NCBI RefSeq assembly: GCF_040954645.1
Contig: NC_092806.1
Span: 28,359,644 to 28,423,643, forward strand
Direction of reading: 5' to 3'
Length of the DNA stretch: 64,000 nucleotides
Source: Diabrotica undecimpunctata
Lineage: Eukaryota; Arthropoda; Insecta; Coleoptera; Chrysomelidae
A model generated the notes under the pieces. It made no database searches. It had not been told where the DNA came from and saw nothing but the letters and a program-made list of their open reading frames with translations. Numbering within the stretch: the first letter of the stretch is position 1; every line of letters begins with the position of its first letter. Below, piece by piece: positions 1 through 10,022 of this stretch. The position numbers were made by a program, and so were the translations under genes.

Positions 1-455
1 CCTGTAAACTTAAAAAAGGTGCATAACACATGCATACTACCAGTTTGTACCTACGGCTTGGAGACAGTAGCCCTTACCAAAATATCTGCTAAAAAATTAG
101 AAACAACGCAAAGAGCAATGGAACGAATCATGCTTGGAATATCACTAAGAGACACGATTAGAAATACCGAGATAAGACGTAGAACGAAGATTAGGGATAT
201 TGTGGAAGAAATTACAAAAATGAAATGACGCTGGGCAGGTCACGTAACCCGATATAATGACAACAGGTGGACACAGAGAATTCTAGAATGGAGACCAAGG
301 ACGACAACAAGAAGCATGGGAAGACCTCAAAAAAGATGGGTAGATGACATAAAAGCAGTGGCAGGCAAACAGTGGATTAGATTGGTGCACGATAGAGAAA
401 GATGGAAGCAATTGGGAGAGACCTACATTCAGGAGTGAATGGAAAATCGTTGACA
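1..455 (+). mobile_element. RTE-like non-LTR retrotransposon, C-terminal/3' fragment (family A)
   Basis: Translation shows the region after the reverse transcriptase of an RTE-like endonuclease-RT: PVCTYGLETVAL, then ERIMLGISLRD, then RWAGHVTRYNDNRWTQRILE and GRPQKRWVDDIKAVAGKQW. A TGA at about 226 interrupts the frame, so the copy is dead. The 5' part lies off the window or was truncated. The same C-terminal family recurs at 31213-31679 and 61535-63890. Clade naming rests on motif memory; the retrotransposon assignment is firm. Confidence 0.8.
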
Positions 456-640
456 AAGAGATATATACAGTACAATAAAAGAATTGCGATCAAAAAATAC
501 ATTATCACCTGCTATAGTATTTGATGCAAAAGTTGCCTCTATACAAACTTGAAATCTAATAGAACTACAGCTAGAGAATAGTGCTGTTTTTCACTATACT
601 TAGTATTCAAATATATATATGTACATTTGTATGATCTTAC

Positions 641-799
641 CGTAAATATTAGATTTTGATGAGCAATTACTTTTAGAAAACAATCCGACGTCTGAAGATA
701 TATACAGGAAAATATCTTGTGAAATAGGTTTGCCTTCCTTTTCTTCTTGTAAAGCTTGATATTTGAATAAAATTTCGCTATTGACACTTTGACTTGTGG
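641..799 (-). CDS. Second exon of an unrecognised host gene
   Basis: The minus strand is open here between an acceptor (TTTTAG at 800-801 on the complement) and a donor (G|GTAAGATC at 639-640). The reading is TTSQSVNSEILFKYQALQEE... through ISQDIFLYISSDVGLF to SNIYG. The exon is 159 nt, enters in phase 1 and leaves in phase 1, exactly matching the exon at 3801-3993. I do not recognise the protein; it is polar, with no membrane segment or clear motif. Further exons must lie left of the window, because 1-455 is transposon. Whether it is expressed cannot be told from the sequence. Confidence 0.5.
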
Positions 800-1054
800 C
801 TAAAATAAAAAAATATCAAACTGAAGTATATTTTACAGTATACATTTTTCGATATATTATACCCATAGTACACATGGAACTTTTATAACAAAGATATCCT
901 CCCGAATGTATCCTAAAGCCCAGCATATGAACTTGAGAACATCTTATTTTTATTTTTTTTTTCTCTTTGCTATTGACGCAACAAGATATTATGATACCTA
1001 TAAAGGTTTATTTTATAGACTGTATAAATTAAAATACCTGTTCAGACCATTCAG

Positions 1055-1650
1055 ACCTAATTCAGACCAGTCGTGAATTTGCTCTGTGCCCATCGAGCTG
1101 CCTCGTCTATTTAAGATTTTTCTAGGATATAGGCTCTCCAATAATTGTTGTTTATGTTCATATTGCTCATCTGGTTTATTATTTCGTTTAAGAACTCTTG
1201 TGGATTTTCATAAAGTCGCAAGAGTATGTAGGTGGTGCAGGAGTCCATTTTGATTGCGGAACTTCCATCTTTGGTTTGTCCTGGGCTTTAAATGGCTTAC
1301 TCTGCACTAGGGTTAGTGCAGTCACAGCTGGTATCAATGTGGATAATCCAGATGCCAAATCTAGGTTGTGGGATTCATCCGTGTGTTGGGCGTCATGTAG
1401 TACGGTCGATGCATCTTCCGATGGATTCAGAGATTTTTGATGACTTCCGACCGCCGCTCTGGAGGAGGAGCGAAGGTTTTTCGCCTCCATCCTCTTGATC
1501 GTGGAGTTTATGTGACCTCGACTTCCAGAATACTTTACCAGTTCGAGTTTTCTTACGTGAATAGTATATATTTGTCTTACATGAATAATTTGTCTAGTAT
1601 TCTGACCACGATGGATGCCTTGAATCTCACAGAGATGCCGGCCCTTCACG
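1055..1650 (-). pseudogene. Gypsy-like LTR retrotransposon gag fragment
   Basis: Just inside the LTR on the minus strand a frame runs MEAKNLRSSSRAAVGS... to PTYSCDF. After a frame shift it continues YENPQEFLNEIINQMSNMN, then WRAYILEK and DEAARWAQSKFT. The NPxEFLNEI and AARWA pattern is typical of Ty3/Gypsy gag matrix-capsid regions. The copy stops near 1055 and has internal stops; no pol is present. It lies in the intron of the gene at 641-3993, in the same orientation as that gene. Confidence 0.55.
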
Positions 1651-1656
1651 CCTCAA

Positions 1657-2522
1657 TGTGTGGCCAAGTTAACACTCCTCGAGATATAGGAACGTCGGCA
1701 GAGTGTTGACTCTTCGACGGCCCTTCACTCTGTACCGCCACTTCTCACGAAATATTCTTAAGTCCCGTAGGGGAATATTTATTTTTGTCGAATTGTTTTG
1801 GTGACGAAGTGCTACTTCAGCTCGGCCACCAATTGAGGAGTAATTCTAAGTCCATCTGGGGCTTTTATTCTCTCCTAACCGTCGGTGGTCTAGTGGAACG
1901 CTGTGTCAGTTCGACACGATCTGAAATAGCTTTAAGATAACCTGTCTTTCCCTATTTCAAAGGTCGATTGTCTATCTGACCATGGAACATTCTCTCCGAG
2001 CTGTTAGCTGGATTCCGCGAGGTAAGAGCTTTTGGAATCGTCTTCGAAGCGAAGTCTTTCTAAAACGAAGAAATGTGAACTCAGGTAATAATAAAACGTA
2101 GAATAGTTGAGAAAGGCACTTAGCCAACGAGGTCTATCTGGGGTCAAGATGTAGACCGACTTGATCCCAATCGGAACGATCTTCTGTCTGAAGGCCAATA
2201 AAAACGTAGTTAATAACGCTGTTTGTTATTGACAGGCCAGAGTGACAATCTTCGCTGTGATTGCCGGCTCTGGCGACAAACGCAGCCAAAATGTGTTAAC
2301 GAACCGCCGGAGTATTGCACGAACCGTTTCTATCGATGCGTTCTCGTAGCCGCGCCGGCAACCTTCTGAAATTTTGTATTATCAGTGCGAATTGTAAGTG
2401 ATAATTATTAATTTAATTAAAATTTGTGATATTTGTAATTAAGTGAGTTTTTAGAGTTAAATAAAGTTAGTCAAACCACGTTTTGCTTCACTTAATCTCT
2501 GAACCCACAGAAAAACGTAACA
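1657..2522 (-). repeat. Probable long terminal repeat of the Gypsy-like fragment
   Basis: The block is bounded by TGTTACG (minus-strand start at 2522) and GGCCACACA (minus-strand end at about 1657), the TG...CA ends of an LTR. It sits immediately upstream of the gag fragment on the same strand, as a 5' LTR should. It is more GC-rich than its surroundings. The partner LTR is not in the window, so no target duplication can be checked. Confidence 0.5.
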
Positions 2523-2920
2523 CTACCATGGTCCATGCGCAATACTCTGCTAGCCTTAGACAAGAAAAGAAAAAGGACAGATAACACTCATTTAATAACC
2601 TTTGAAAAGTGAAGCCTCTTTCGATGTGACCGCCATGTTTTGGTGCCTGTACGTTGCCCATTACTACCTCTCGCAGGGTTACCAGGTCTACTGGTTTTTC
2701 AGTAGATCTTTTGAGTTCTACTTCAATTTACCGATTTATTGAAACACTGTAACGATCTACAAAAAAATATGTAATATTAAAATCATATTCAAAAAGTGAT
2801 CAGTATGTCAGTGTTCAATCATAAATTTTGAAAAAAATATATTTATTGATATATCCATTATTCCCAATCTGCTGAAGAAATAAAATATGACCTGGCAACC
2901 TTTCTGGTGACGGTTTGGAT

Positions 2921-3517
2921 CATCGAGTTATAATCTATGGAGAAGCTATGAGCATATTAACGTATGTACTAAAAACGGCGTAGGTAGGCGTGGCTAACTG
3001 TGATATCAATATGGCGGTGGGATCATGGCCGGACTCAATAATATTTAAACTACTATAAAAATATGACTAGTTATTCAGAAGATTTAATCATAATCTAAAA
3101 AAGTGCAATACATTTTTAATAAACTATGATTTATTTATCCCGCGGTAAACACTAAAAACACGATATATTATACATAAAGATAAATTAATACAGTCAAATA
3201 CTATTAATTTATTCTCTGAAGTACGGGCCATTACTTTGTTTACATATTGGTATACTAACCTGTAGAACGATATTCCTGAAGATTTTTTATTAACATTGCT
3301 TCTGCCACTGCAACTACGTTGAGAACAAGAAACCATTATTATGCACTATCACAATATATTATTACAGTTTCTATAAAAGTATTATAAAACTAAAAATATT
3401 CGAAAAACCACAAACGTAAATAAACATATACGATCTGTCAAAAGTGACAAAACAATATGGCCGAAGTGAGGTCGTTTTTAGTCACGAGATGCCCTCTCCA
3501 TAGATTCTAACTCGATG
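2921..3517. mobile_element. P-element-like DNA transposon, internally deleted, with 8-bp target duplication
   Basis: The ends are inverted repeats: 2921-2943 begins CATCGAGTTATAATCTATGG, and 3495-3517 is its reverse complement with one mismatch in 23. The flanks carry the same 8 bp, GTTTGGAT, at 2913-2920 and 3518-3525. Terminal repeats starting CA, an 8-bp duplication and an internal THAP first exon (3260-3336) together point to the P superfamily. At 597 bp it is a nonautonomous deletion derivative. Confidence 0.75.
3260..3336 (-). CDS. THAP-domain first exon inside the P-like element
   Basis: MVSCSQRSCSGRSNVNKKSS followed by GISFYR starts at the ATG at 3336. It shows C-x4-C spacing and the basic, serine-rich run leading to SF-(Y/H)-R that opens THAP zinc fingers. 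A donor CTACAG|GTTAGT follows at 3258-3259. THAP domains form the N-terminal DNA-binding part of P-element transposases, and the terminal repeats around it support that origin. The rest of the finger (C-x2-H) and the catalytic region are absent. The frame lies on the same strand as the host gene whose intron contains it. Confidence 0.55.
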
Positions 3518-3800
3518 GTTTGGATTCAGTCAATTCCATACGATTACGCGTCCCCTCTCTTTCCTTATCTAAGCTGCTGGCAGTCTAATATCGGGTTCCG
3601 TAACTACTTATCTAGACAAGTAAATACATTAATTATGGTGCCAATGAGAGTATAGAAAATATCGACGAAGCTGGTGTTCACATATATATTATTGGAAAAA
3701 AAAAAACCAAAAAGAACTAAAAGATATTTAAATTTGTTGAGATGAAAATTTCAAATTTTACTACTTTGTAAACCTGACCGATATCTAAATATATACTTAC

Positions 3801-3993
3801 TTGGTGTGTTTTCTTCTTTGAAATCTACTTGACTCTGAGAACATTTATAGTGGCTGGGAGATATCAAAAATATTCTTGAGTTTTCAGGATCGGTGTAGTT
3901 TAAATGAGGTAAACTTAGTTTTAATAGACTCGCTGTGGATTCACTGAAAACAATGGTTACATATAAATCTTTTTCCTGTTTTCCATTTTGCAT
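3801..3993 (-). CDS. First exon of the same unrecognised host gene
   Basis: The ATG at 3993 opens MQNGKQEKDLYVTIVFSES and continues through LPHLNYTDPENSRIFLIS to KEENTP, ending at a good donor (CCAA|GTAAGTATAT). It is 193 nt (64 codons plus one base), so it joins in frame to 641-799 for 117 residues. Composition and codon use look like ordinary protein, unlike the broken transposon frames around it. The roughly 3.0-kb intron holds a Gypsy LTR/gag fragment and a P-like transposon. An alternative is an unrelated ORF with a chance donor, but the phase match and two clean splice sites argue for a gene. Confidence 0.5.
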
Positions 3994-4499
3994 AATAATT
4001 GAAAATAAACTTTAAATTTTTTTAAGATTTTGAAATTGTAAATGATGGTTATGAGATGATATGAAAAAGTCATATTGACAAATCCTGACAGTTTGATAGT
4101 TAATAATGTTAATAATAAGTCATAGCTAATAAAATCAGTGATGAACTAATTAACACTATTCGATTTGCTAACGACACTGTCATCTAGTGCGATAGTATCC
4201 TTAATCTAAATTTTATCATAATTTTAAATGATTATCACAAATCACCTACCTAATTAGTGGTCTGTGATGATTATAATACAATGAATATCAGAGGGTCTAT
4301 TAAATATCCTAGAGGTTGACTCTCTATATTAGCTTTATTTATAATTTTGTTCTTTGTTGAATTTGGATATTTATTATTTGTAATATATATTACAATAATG
4401 TAGGTATATTAACAAAACAATTTACAATTTTAAACAAAGTTCAAGGATGACTGAATAAGATATATTTAGTTAGTTCATGCTTTTTTGAAGTAGCATTAT

Positions 4500-5020
4500 T
4501 TACTATTTCAGTCCTCTGTTTTCCCAGTGCCTAGAGTCTAACCCTAAGGTATTCATGGCTAACCATCTTAATGAGCTTGATACAGTGACAACGGAAGTCT
4601 ACTAGGTACTTAATAAAATTCTACCGCAGTACATAAAGAGAAAACATTGTGCTTTAAAAAGAGCTATATTCGGCAATAAAGAAGTTTCAAGTGTGTCCAA
4701 AACAGTCTGAGCTGCCCTTAAGTGATTTTATATCCGCATTTATCCATTTATCCTCAGCGATGAATAAAGATGCTAATCTATAACATATTGTGGCCCAATT
4801 AATAGTAGACTGTAGACTTTCGTGTTTTGTTTCTGCATAAAGATTATTTAACCCTAATTTATTATTATTATTAATTATTTGACTCAAATAGGTCCTCCGT
4901 GCTGTACACTAAAGTATCCAATTTGAGCTCTTCTTTGAAAACTTCTTCAAGAAGAGCTCTTGCTCTTTCAAAATCTCCCATTTTTGATGTAACATAAGAA
5001 AGGTACTTTTACTACTTTTA
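4500..5020 (-). pseudogene. KIF-binding-protein-like (TPR) pseudogene fragment
   Basis: Minus-strand frames read KYLSYVTSKMGDFERARALL, then LEEVFKEELKLD. After a gap come INWATICYRLASLFIAEDKW and, in a shifted frame, NHLRAAQTVLDTLE and NIALFKAQCFLFMYCGRILL. The order matches the middle of KIF-binding protein (YLAQVYQHLEMFEKA, then EWAINAATLSQFYI, ARHCLSAANVI, and ARCWIKYCL). Stops and at least one frame shift separate the blocks, and there is no intron-exon structure, so this is a broken copy. Identification is by remembered similarity and moderate. It could be any TPR-like helical protein. Confidence 0.45.
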
Positions 5021-5985
5021 AATATTATAAATCTTGAGGATCTTGACTTAAGTCTTGAATAATATTAAAACTCTTTCTGACTGCTTTCGAGATACCTTTG
5101 ATTTTTCGTACAAAATAGAACTAAAAAAAATATCCAACCCTACACAAGGTTTACCCGGATGAAACTTTCACACTGATAAAATTAAATCCCATACGCACCA
5201 AACGTAGTGAACGGACTGATTCATTGTTCTTATAAGGTCGTTCGAAAAACCAACAATCCACCAGATGCAATCACATACCTACTGTGTAATCTGGCTATTG
5301 ATGTTTAGTTTGTAAGAAAATGTGTTACGATTGTATAAATAAAGTTAAGTACATGTGTTTCAATAGGTATGTTTATAGTATTGTATTTATAAAGAACTCA
5401 TATGCTAAATAAATAAAACCTTCAGGTAGATGTATGGATATATGTCTAGAGTGGTAAATACAATAATTATAAAGATTGGCAGGTTATCAAGGACAAAAAT
5501 ATCTTATGGATATAGTTTATAGAAACATTATAAATTATAAAAACAGGTTGCAATTTAAGAATTTATTTTTAAAAGAAGAGTGAGATATTATTTCCTTTGC
5601 GATGCACAATTTTAGGAGTAAATGATACTCACATTCAAAGGACAAAAATTTGTAGGTACATACCAAATTTCATGAAAGAAAAAAATGCTCATATGGATGG
5701 TGTAGCTTTAAAATGCGACAACGGAACGGTTAAACCGTGACTCGAAACATTAAAAGAAAAACTGTAATTATTCAGGCCAGTTAAGTAAGGCAATAAAGAT
5801 AAAGTTTACTATCAAGCTGCTTTCCACGCACATTGTTAATTTCTATTCCATTCTATGCTTAGTTATTAGACACCTAAAATAAAAAAGAATATTCGTTTAT
5901 AATTTTGATATTAGGTATTAAATTTAGAATTTAAGTAATCCCTAAGAGGATTAAGATAAAATTATTTATAAAAATAAAGGAATAA
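5020..5985. other. AT-rich stretch without recognised feature
   Basis: No coding frame, terminal repeat or RNA gene is recognised. A short palindromic motif (AACGGTTAAACCGT) lies near 5724. Confidence 0.5.
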
Positions 5986-5989
5986 ATAA

Positions 5990-6112
5990 AAAACTGAGAG
6001 GGAGGGCCATAGAAGAAGACCTATGGAACAACCGGATTAAGTGGCGATTGGAAGTCGGAAAACGGCTGAGAACGTTATAAACCGACAAGTAGTAGTAATA
6101 AATAAAATTATA
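5990..6112 (+). mobile_element. Possible 3' end of a non-LTR retrotransposon
   Basis: A short frame reads LWNNRIKWRLEVGKRLRTL and is followed by a trinucleotide tail (AGTAGTAGTAATAAATAAA), the usual look of a 5'-truncated retrotransposon end. It is short and not assigned to a clade. Confidence 0.3.
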
Positions 6113-6139
6113 CGTATACATAAGTTTTTTGTGTTTTAG

Positions 6140-6323
6140 GAAAGTGAGTCTTCAGATCAAAATCCTCAAACGTGGACTCAAAATTCTTAACATCCTAGAC
6201 CTCGAAGGTGACGGTGAAACATCTGATGTTGAAAAACCTAACTCTGTTACACCAGATTCGGTTTCAATTTCAAATACACTAAGAAGTCTGCATCGTGAAA
6301 ATGGGTCTACAACACAAATATAA
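6140..6323 (+). other. Possible terminal exon of unknown plus-strand gene
   Basis: After a TTTTAG acceptor-like site the frame KVSLQIKILKRGLKIL... VEKPNSVTPDSVSISNTLRS ends at a TAA at 6321-6323. Composition (D, E, S, P, T) is protein-like, but no upstream exon was found and the length is small. It may be a chance frame. Confidence 0.2.
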
Positions 6324-6454
6324 ACACCAAAAATAAACGTCAATAAACGAATTTTAACCTTTAATCGTGGCTTATTCCCATTTAAATAGTAATTAACCAA
6401 AAATAAAAGCGATAAAAACATAATATGGAGCAGGACAATGAAAGCCCACAAGTT

Positions 6455-6700
6455 TTATTTAATATCTTCTTCTTCTACCTTCTTGTTAGGCAATTCTGCC
6501 TATTTCGGTTTCCTTGGATTGTGCCTTCACGTTATATTGTCACTCCATCTTAACCGTGGTCTACCAACACTTCTACTCGACGGTGATTTGTCTCTTGCTA
6601 TCTTACTCTTGTTCATTTTGCATACTGTTCTGATTTTGTCACTTTTTTTGGATACCTTAGTGTGTTTCCCGTGATTATTCTCAGTATTCACATTACTGTT
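6455..6700 (-). mobile_element. RTE-like non-LTR 3' end (GRPRLRWSDN family)
   Basis: Minus strand gives RDKSPSSRSVGRPRLRWSDN followed by stops and a (GAA)n-like tail at the low-coordinate end. The same C-terminal signature (GRRSIGRPRKRWSDNL) ends the plus-strand element at 48640-49445, so these are two copies of one family. Confidence 0.6.
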
Positions 6701-7349
6701 ATCTGGAGTATCCGTTAGGATGTATACCTCGAAACTAAGACACGACTGTGTCGTTTGAAGATAAAATTAGTTTGGCGGGGGGTGTTTAAAAAATTGTTTT
6801 TTACAAGTTGACACAATGCATTACCCAAGCGATCTGCACTTGCAACGAACACTTATTTTTCTATGGTTCATTTTTCAGAACATTGTATTAACCAGCAGTC
6901 TATTGTTCGCAACATTATATCAACAACAGTATATTGTTTGATAGTGTCTAGGTTTTGGTAACCGAAATATTGGCTAACTATACGAGAAAAACAAAACTAG
7001 CTAAAAGTATGTCGATATTTCAACAATATTTATATAAAGTTGCGAAACTGCAACAGCTGTACCTGTGTCTATTTTCTCTATCAGCTGTCCATCTCTTCTG
7101 ACCTGCATTTTGTTGTCCTTGTGTACACCCACTTTTGATTATTTTAAAGATATCTAATGCAAATTGTCTGTTGTTTAAAAGATGAATAACGTCTTTTACT
7201 CCTACTACTTCTGCTTGATTGACTTAACAAGGTTTTTTTAAGTCAATCAAGCAAAGGCACGATTGTATTCTAGTGCCTTTTCTGTAATTTGTCTTATAAT
7301 AAATACTAGCGAATTCTCTCGTTATTCTCTCGTTAATAAATGTATTATA
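6700..7349. other. Intergenic stretch, nothing recognised
   Basis: No ORF with recognisable content and no terminal repeats. A short inverted repeat AAGTCAATCAAGCA / TGCTTGATTGACTT occurs at 7211-7254, forming a potential small hairpin. Confidence 0.4.
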
Positions 7350-7945
7350 CGTTTTTACTGGAGCGTCTGCTGCGATTATCGCTGAGTGATCTTCGCTAAG
7401 CCGCTAAGCGATGTTCGTGGTGTACCGCTGGTGTGGTCTGTTGGCGACTGGTCCGGGAGCAGACACAGTCGCAAACTCTAAGCGACTATAGTGGATTGTG
7501 CATGTGATTTTAAGAGTTTTTTATTTGAGAGATTCTTTTCTGGAAACAGTAGATATGGAATACAAATTGTAGATGACTTTTTTATATCCTGTTTTACTAA
7601 ACTTAACAAAAATCAAACTGAAGTTCATTCAAACGAAACGGAAGAACTGTGGAAACAACATTATTTTCTAATAAATGATTGTTTATCAAAATTTTGAAGT
7701 ATCCTTCTTCTTGTCTTCTTTTAAATATTGCATGTTTTTCTAATCTTGGAACACTTAACATTTATTCGTCCTCTATTCCTTTTGCTAGCAGGAATTTTAA
7801 CAATAATTGTTCTCTTTTACATACGCTCTTCGCTGCAACAAAACCACTTGTTTACTAGACAACGGACAACTTACTAATCAAATCATCGCTTCAGTAAAAA
7901 CATGATCGCTCAACTATGATCGCAACAGACGCCTCAGTAAAAACG
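7350..7945. mobile_element. MITE with about 42-bp terminal inverted repeats and TA duplication
   Basis: The left end starts CGTTTTTACTGGAGCGTCTG. The right end is its reverse complement with about 7 differences over 42 bp. TA flanks both sides (7348-7349 and 7946-7947). Size 596 bp; no transposase motif is seen. TA duplication suggests Tc1/mariner-superfamily mobilisation. A 68-codon plus-strand frame inside it has no recognised similarity. Confidence 0.65.
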
Positions 7946-8159
7946 TACAATTAGTGAAAAAGTACCGAAAATACAAACAAACCTCGAAGAAAATGTAGCC
8001 TACTTAAAGTGTAAATTAGGTAACAATTCTTACGGAAAAAGTTTATACACGTAATACTCGCTGTTCAATAGAAAGAACCTTATCATGATACCTAGAAGGA
8101 AGGTGACACATGAATACTGGTAATCAAATCGAAAAACAGATGATTAAGTTCATTGATGA

Positions 8160-8996
8160 ACAGCTTTTTTTTCTCCCTGGGTCCGCCTGATCAAAAAGAT
8201 CTATATACATCTATACATCTATATAGCCACATTTCGAATACCTCCATTTTTTTACGAATTAGGCTTTTAGTCCGTAAACTATATATGGGATACAAACTGA
8301 GTAAAAGCTTCTAGTCTTGTAGGAGGTTTCTTTTTTTCCTAGGTCCATCTGCTCAGAAAGATCTCCATTATCACTGAAGCTAAAGCGTATCGTGTTTGCT
8401 GCCCTTTGTTGTTTCCTTCACCCAGTCTTGAATTTTTGTAACCTGTAGAAGTTTGTACAGGTCTTTTGCTTGGTATGTTCTAAATATACCAGGGTCTCTT
8501 CTTGGTTGCCCATACAGTTTTTATCTTTTACGGTCCAGAGCCTAGCAGTCGCATGATACAGTTTCTAATTATTCTCTTACTGGTGCATGCCCGGTCAAAA
8601 TTCCTGTTTTCAGTTTGTTCCTGTCCATAAGAAGCAGTTCTTTTGTTCTTTTTCTACACGGTCCATCAATGAAGATTTTTTACTGTGTTTATTTCGGAAT
8701 TCTCTCCCAATATCGCTCATGACTCTCTTTAATCCAGTCCTCTACAGACCTACGAACGACAGCCTTTAGTATTCCCAAAGTTACAGCCGGTTCGTTTGAT
8801 ACGTTCGATCCTCCTCTTTTTGCAAATTGGTCTGCTTTTTTGTTGCTTTTCATGTTCTGAAGTCCTGGTACCCAGACAAGTTTAATTTTTTTCGGGTCTC
8901 CCAGTTTATTAGTTCTTTGATGCAGTCCCACACCAATCTAGGCCTCACTTCCCAACAGTGCCTTCATTGCCGCTTGACTGTCAGAAATTATATAAA
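8160..8996 (-). mobile_element. LOA/R1-like non-LTR element, RNase H C-terminal part
   Basis: Minus strand carries QIYIISDSQAAMKALLGSEA, then KIKLVWVPGLQNMKSNKKAD and QFAKRG, the second half of a retroelement RNase H (VPGHxxxxGNxxAD). Downstream debris includes two imperfect copies of a GGTCCxxCTGxTCA block (near 8170 and 8340). It is the continuation of the element at 10023-11540, separated by the insertion at 8997-10022. Stops and frame shifts are common. Confidence 0.7.
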
Positions 8997-10022
8997 TCTG
9001 TTCTTTTCGATCTATGTAATCTATACCGACTTCTCAAAGGCATTCGATCGGGTTAACATCAAGATTCTTATAAAAAAACTAGAAGTACTAGGAATTCATC
9101 GATCCCTGCTTGAGTGGTTGGAGAGCTACCTGACAGACAGGCTTCAGGTTGTCAAAGTCAAGAACTGTCTTTCTGAAGAGATTTTGGTGAGGTCTGGCGT
9201 TCCACAGGGTGGTCATTTATCGACTATTCTTTTTATTTGTTTCATAAATGACATTTTAGAAATCTTTGAAAATTGTGTTATTTTGTTGTATGCAGATGAT
9301 TTGAAAATTTTTAGAATTATTAAGGATGTTAGAGGCTGTGTAAAAATGCAAAAATATGTAAATAATATCTCACAATGGTGTACAAAGAATGACCTTTCAC
9401 TTAATATGGATAAATGTAAAATATTGCGCTTTTTCAGAAACTCACAACCTATCTGTTTTAATTACTCTATCAATAATATATTTCTGGAACCAACAAACGC
9501 TTTCAAAGATTTAGGTGTATTTTTGATACCACTTTATGTTTCAAAAATCACTATAATTTTATTTGTAATAAAGCTTTTAAATTACTAATTTTAAAATACC
9601 ACCATTAGAAAATCGTCGTTTAATGCTAGATTTCGTTTTTCTTTTCAATATTGTAAACGGAATGATAGGTTCGCCTCAAATTTTGCAGAGAATAGGTCTT
9701 AGGTTTCCTCAAAGGTGCACAAGATCTAAGGACGTTTTTCACTTAGAATTCCAACAAAGAAACTATTGTCTAAATTATCTAAATAAAAAACTTTTTTTCT
9801 AGCTCTCTGAATAGTTTTCGAAAAAGGCTGAAAAAATCTTTTTAAAATACAATGTAGGCTGTCACTGTAAACTGTCATTTAGGTATTTATTCTATTTATT
9901 TGTCTTGTGTAAATTGTATGTAATTATTATTGGGTTCTAAAACTGTTAATATGATATGAATTACTTAATGATTGTAATTATTGTAATTGGTATAACCGTA
10001 AATAAACTATTTATTTATTTAT
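8997..10022 (+). mobile_element. Jockey/CR1-like non-LTR insertion, 5'-truncated RT
   Basis: Starting abruptly at 9018 the plus strand reads VIYTDFSKAFDRVNIKILIK, then VRSGVPQGGHLSTILFICFI and VILLYADDLKIF, the A, B and C motifs of reverse transcriptase, with an open frame to 9588. The 3' end has a TTTA-repeat tail (ATTTATTTATTTATTT at 10008-10023). It interrupts the RNase H domain of the minus-strand LOA-like element, whose halves resume on either side. No clean target duplication was identified. Confidence 0.75.

Noticed and set aside
2459..2464. AATAAA inside the Gypsy LTR on the plus strand
   Set aside because: The gag remnant shows that the LTR is oriented on the minus strand, so this hexamer is incidental.
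6152..6451. 99-codon minus-strand frame with hydrophobic start
   Set aside because: No homology recognised, and it overlaps the better-composed plus-strand frame at 6140-6323; neither is convincing as a gene.
7980..8150. Short frame with YLKCKLGNNSYGKSLYT, resembling motif B of family-B DNA polymerases (Polinton-like)
   Set aside because: Only one motif-like word with stops on both sides and no other polymerase, integrase or capsid sequence nearby; too weak to annotate.
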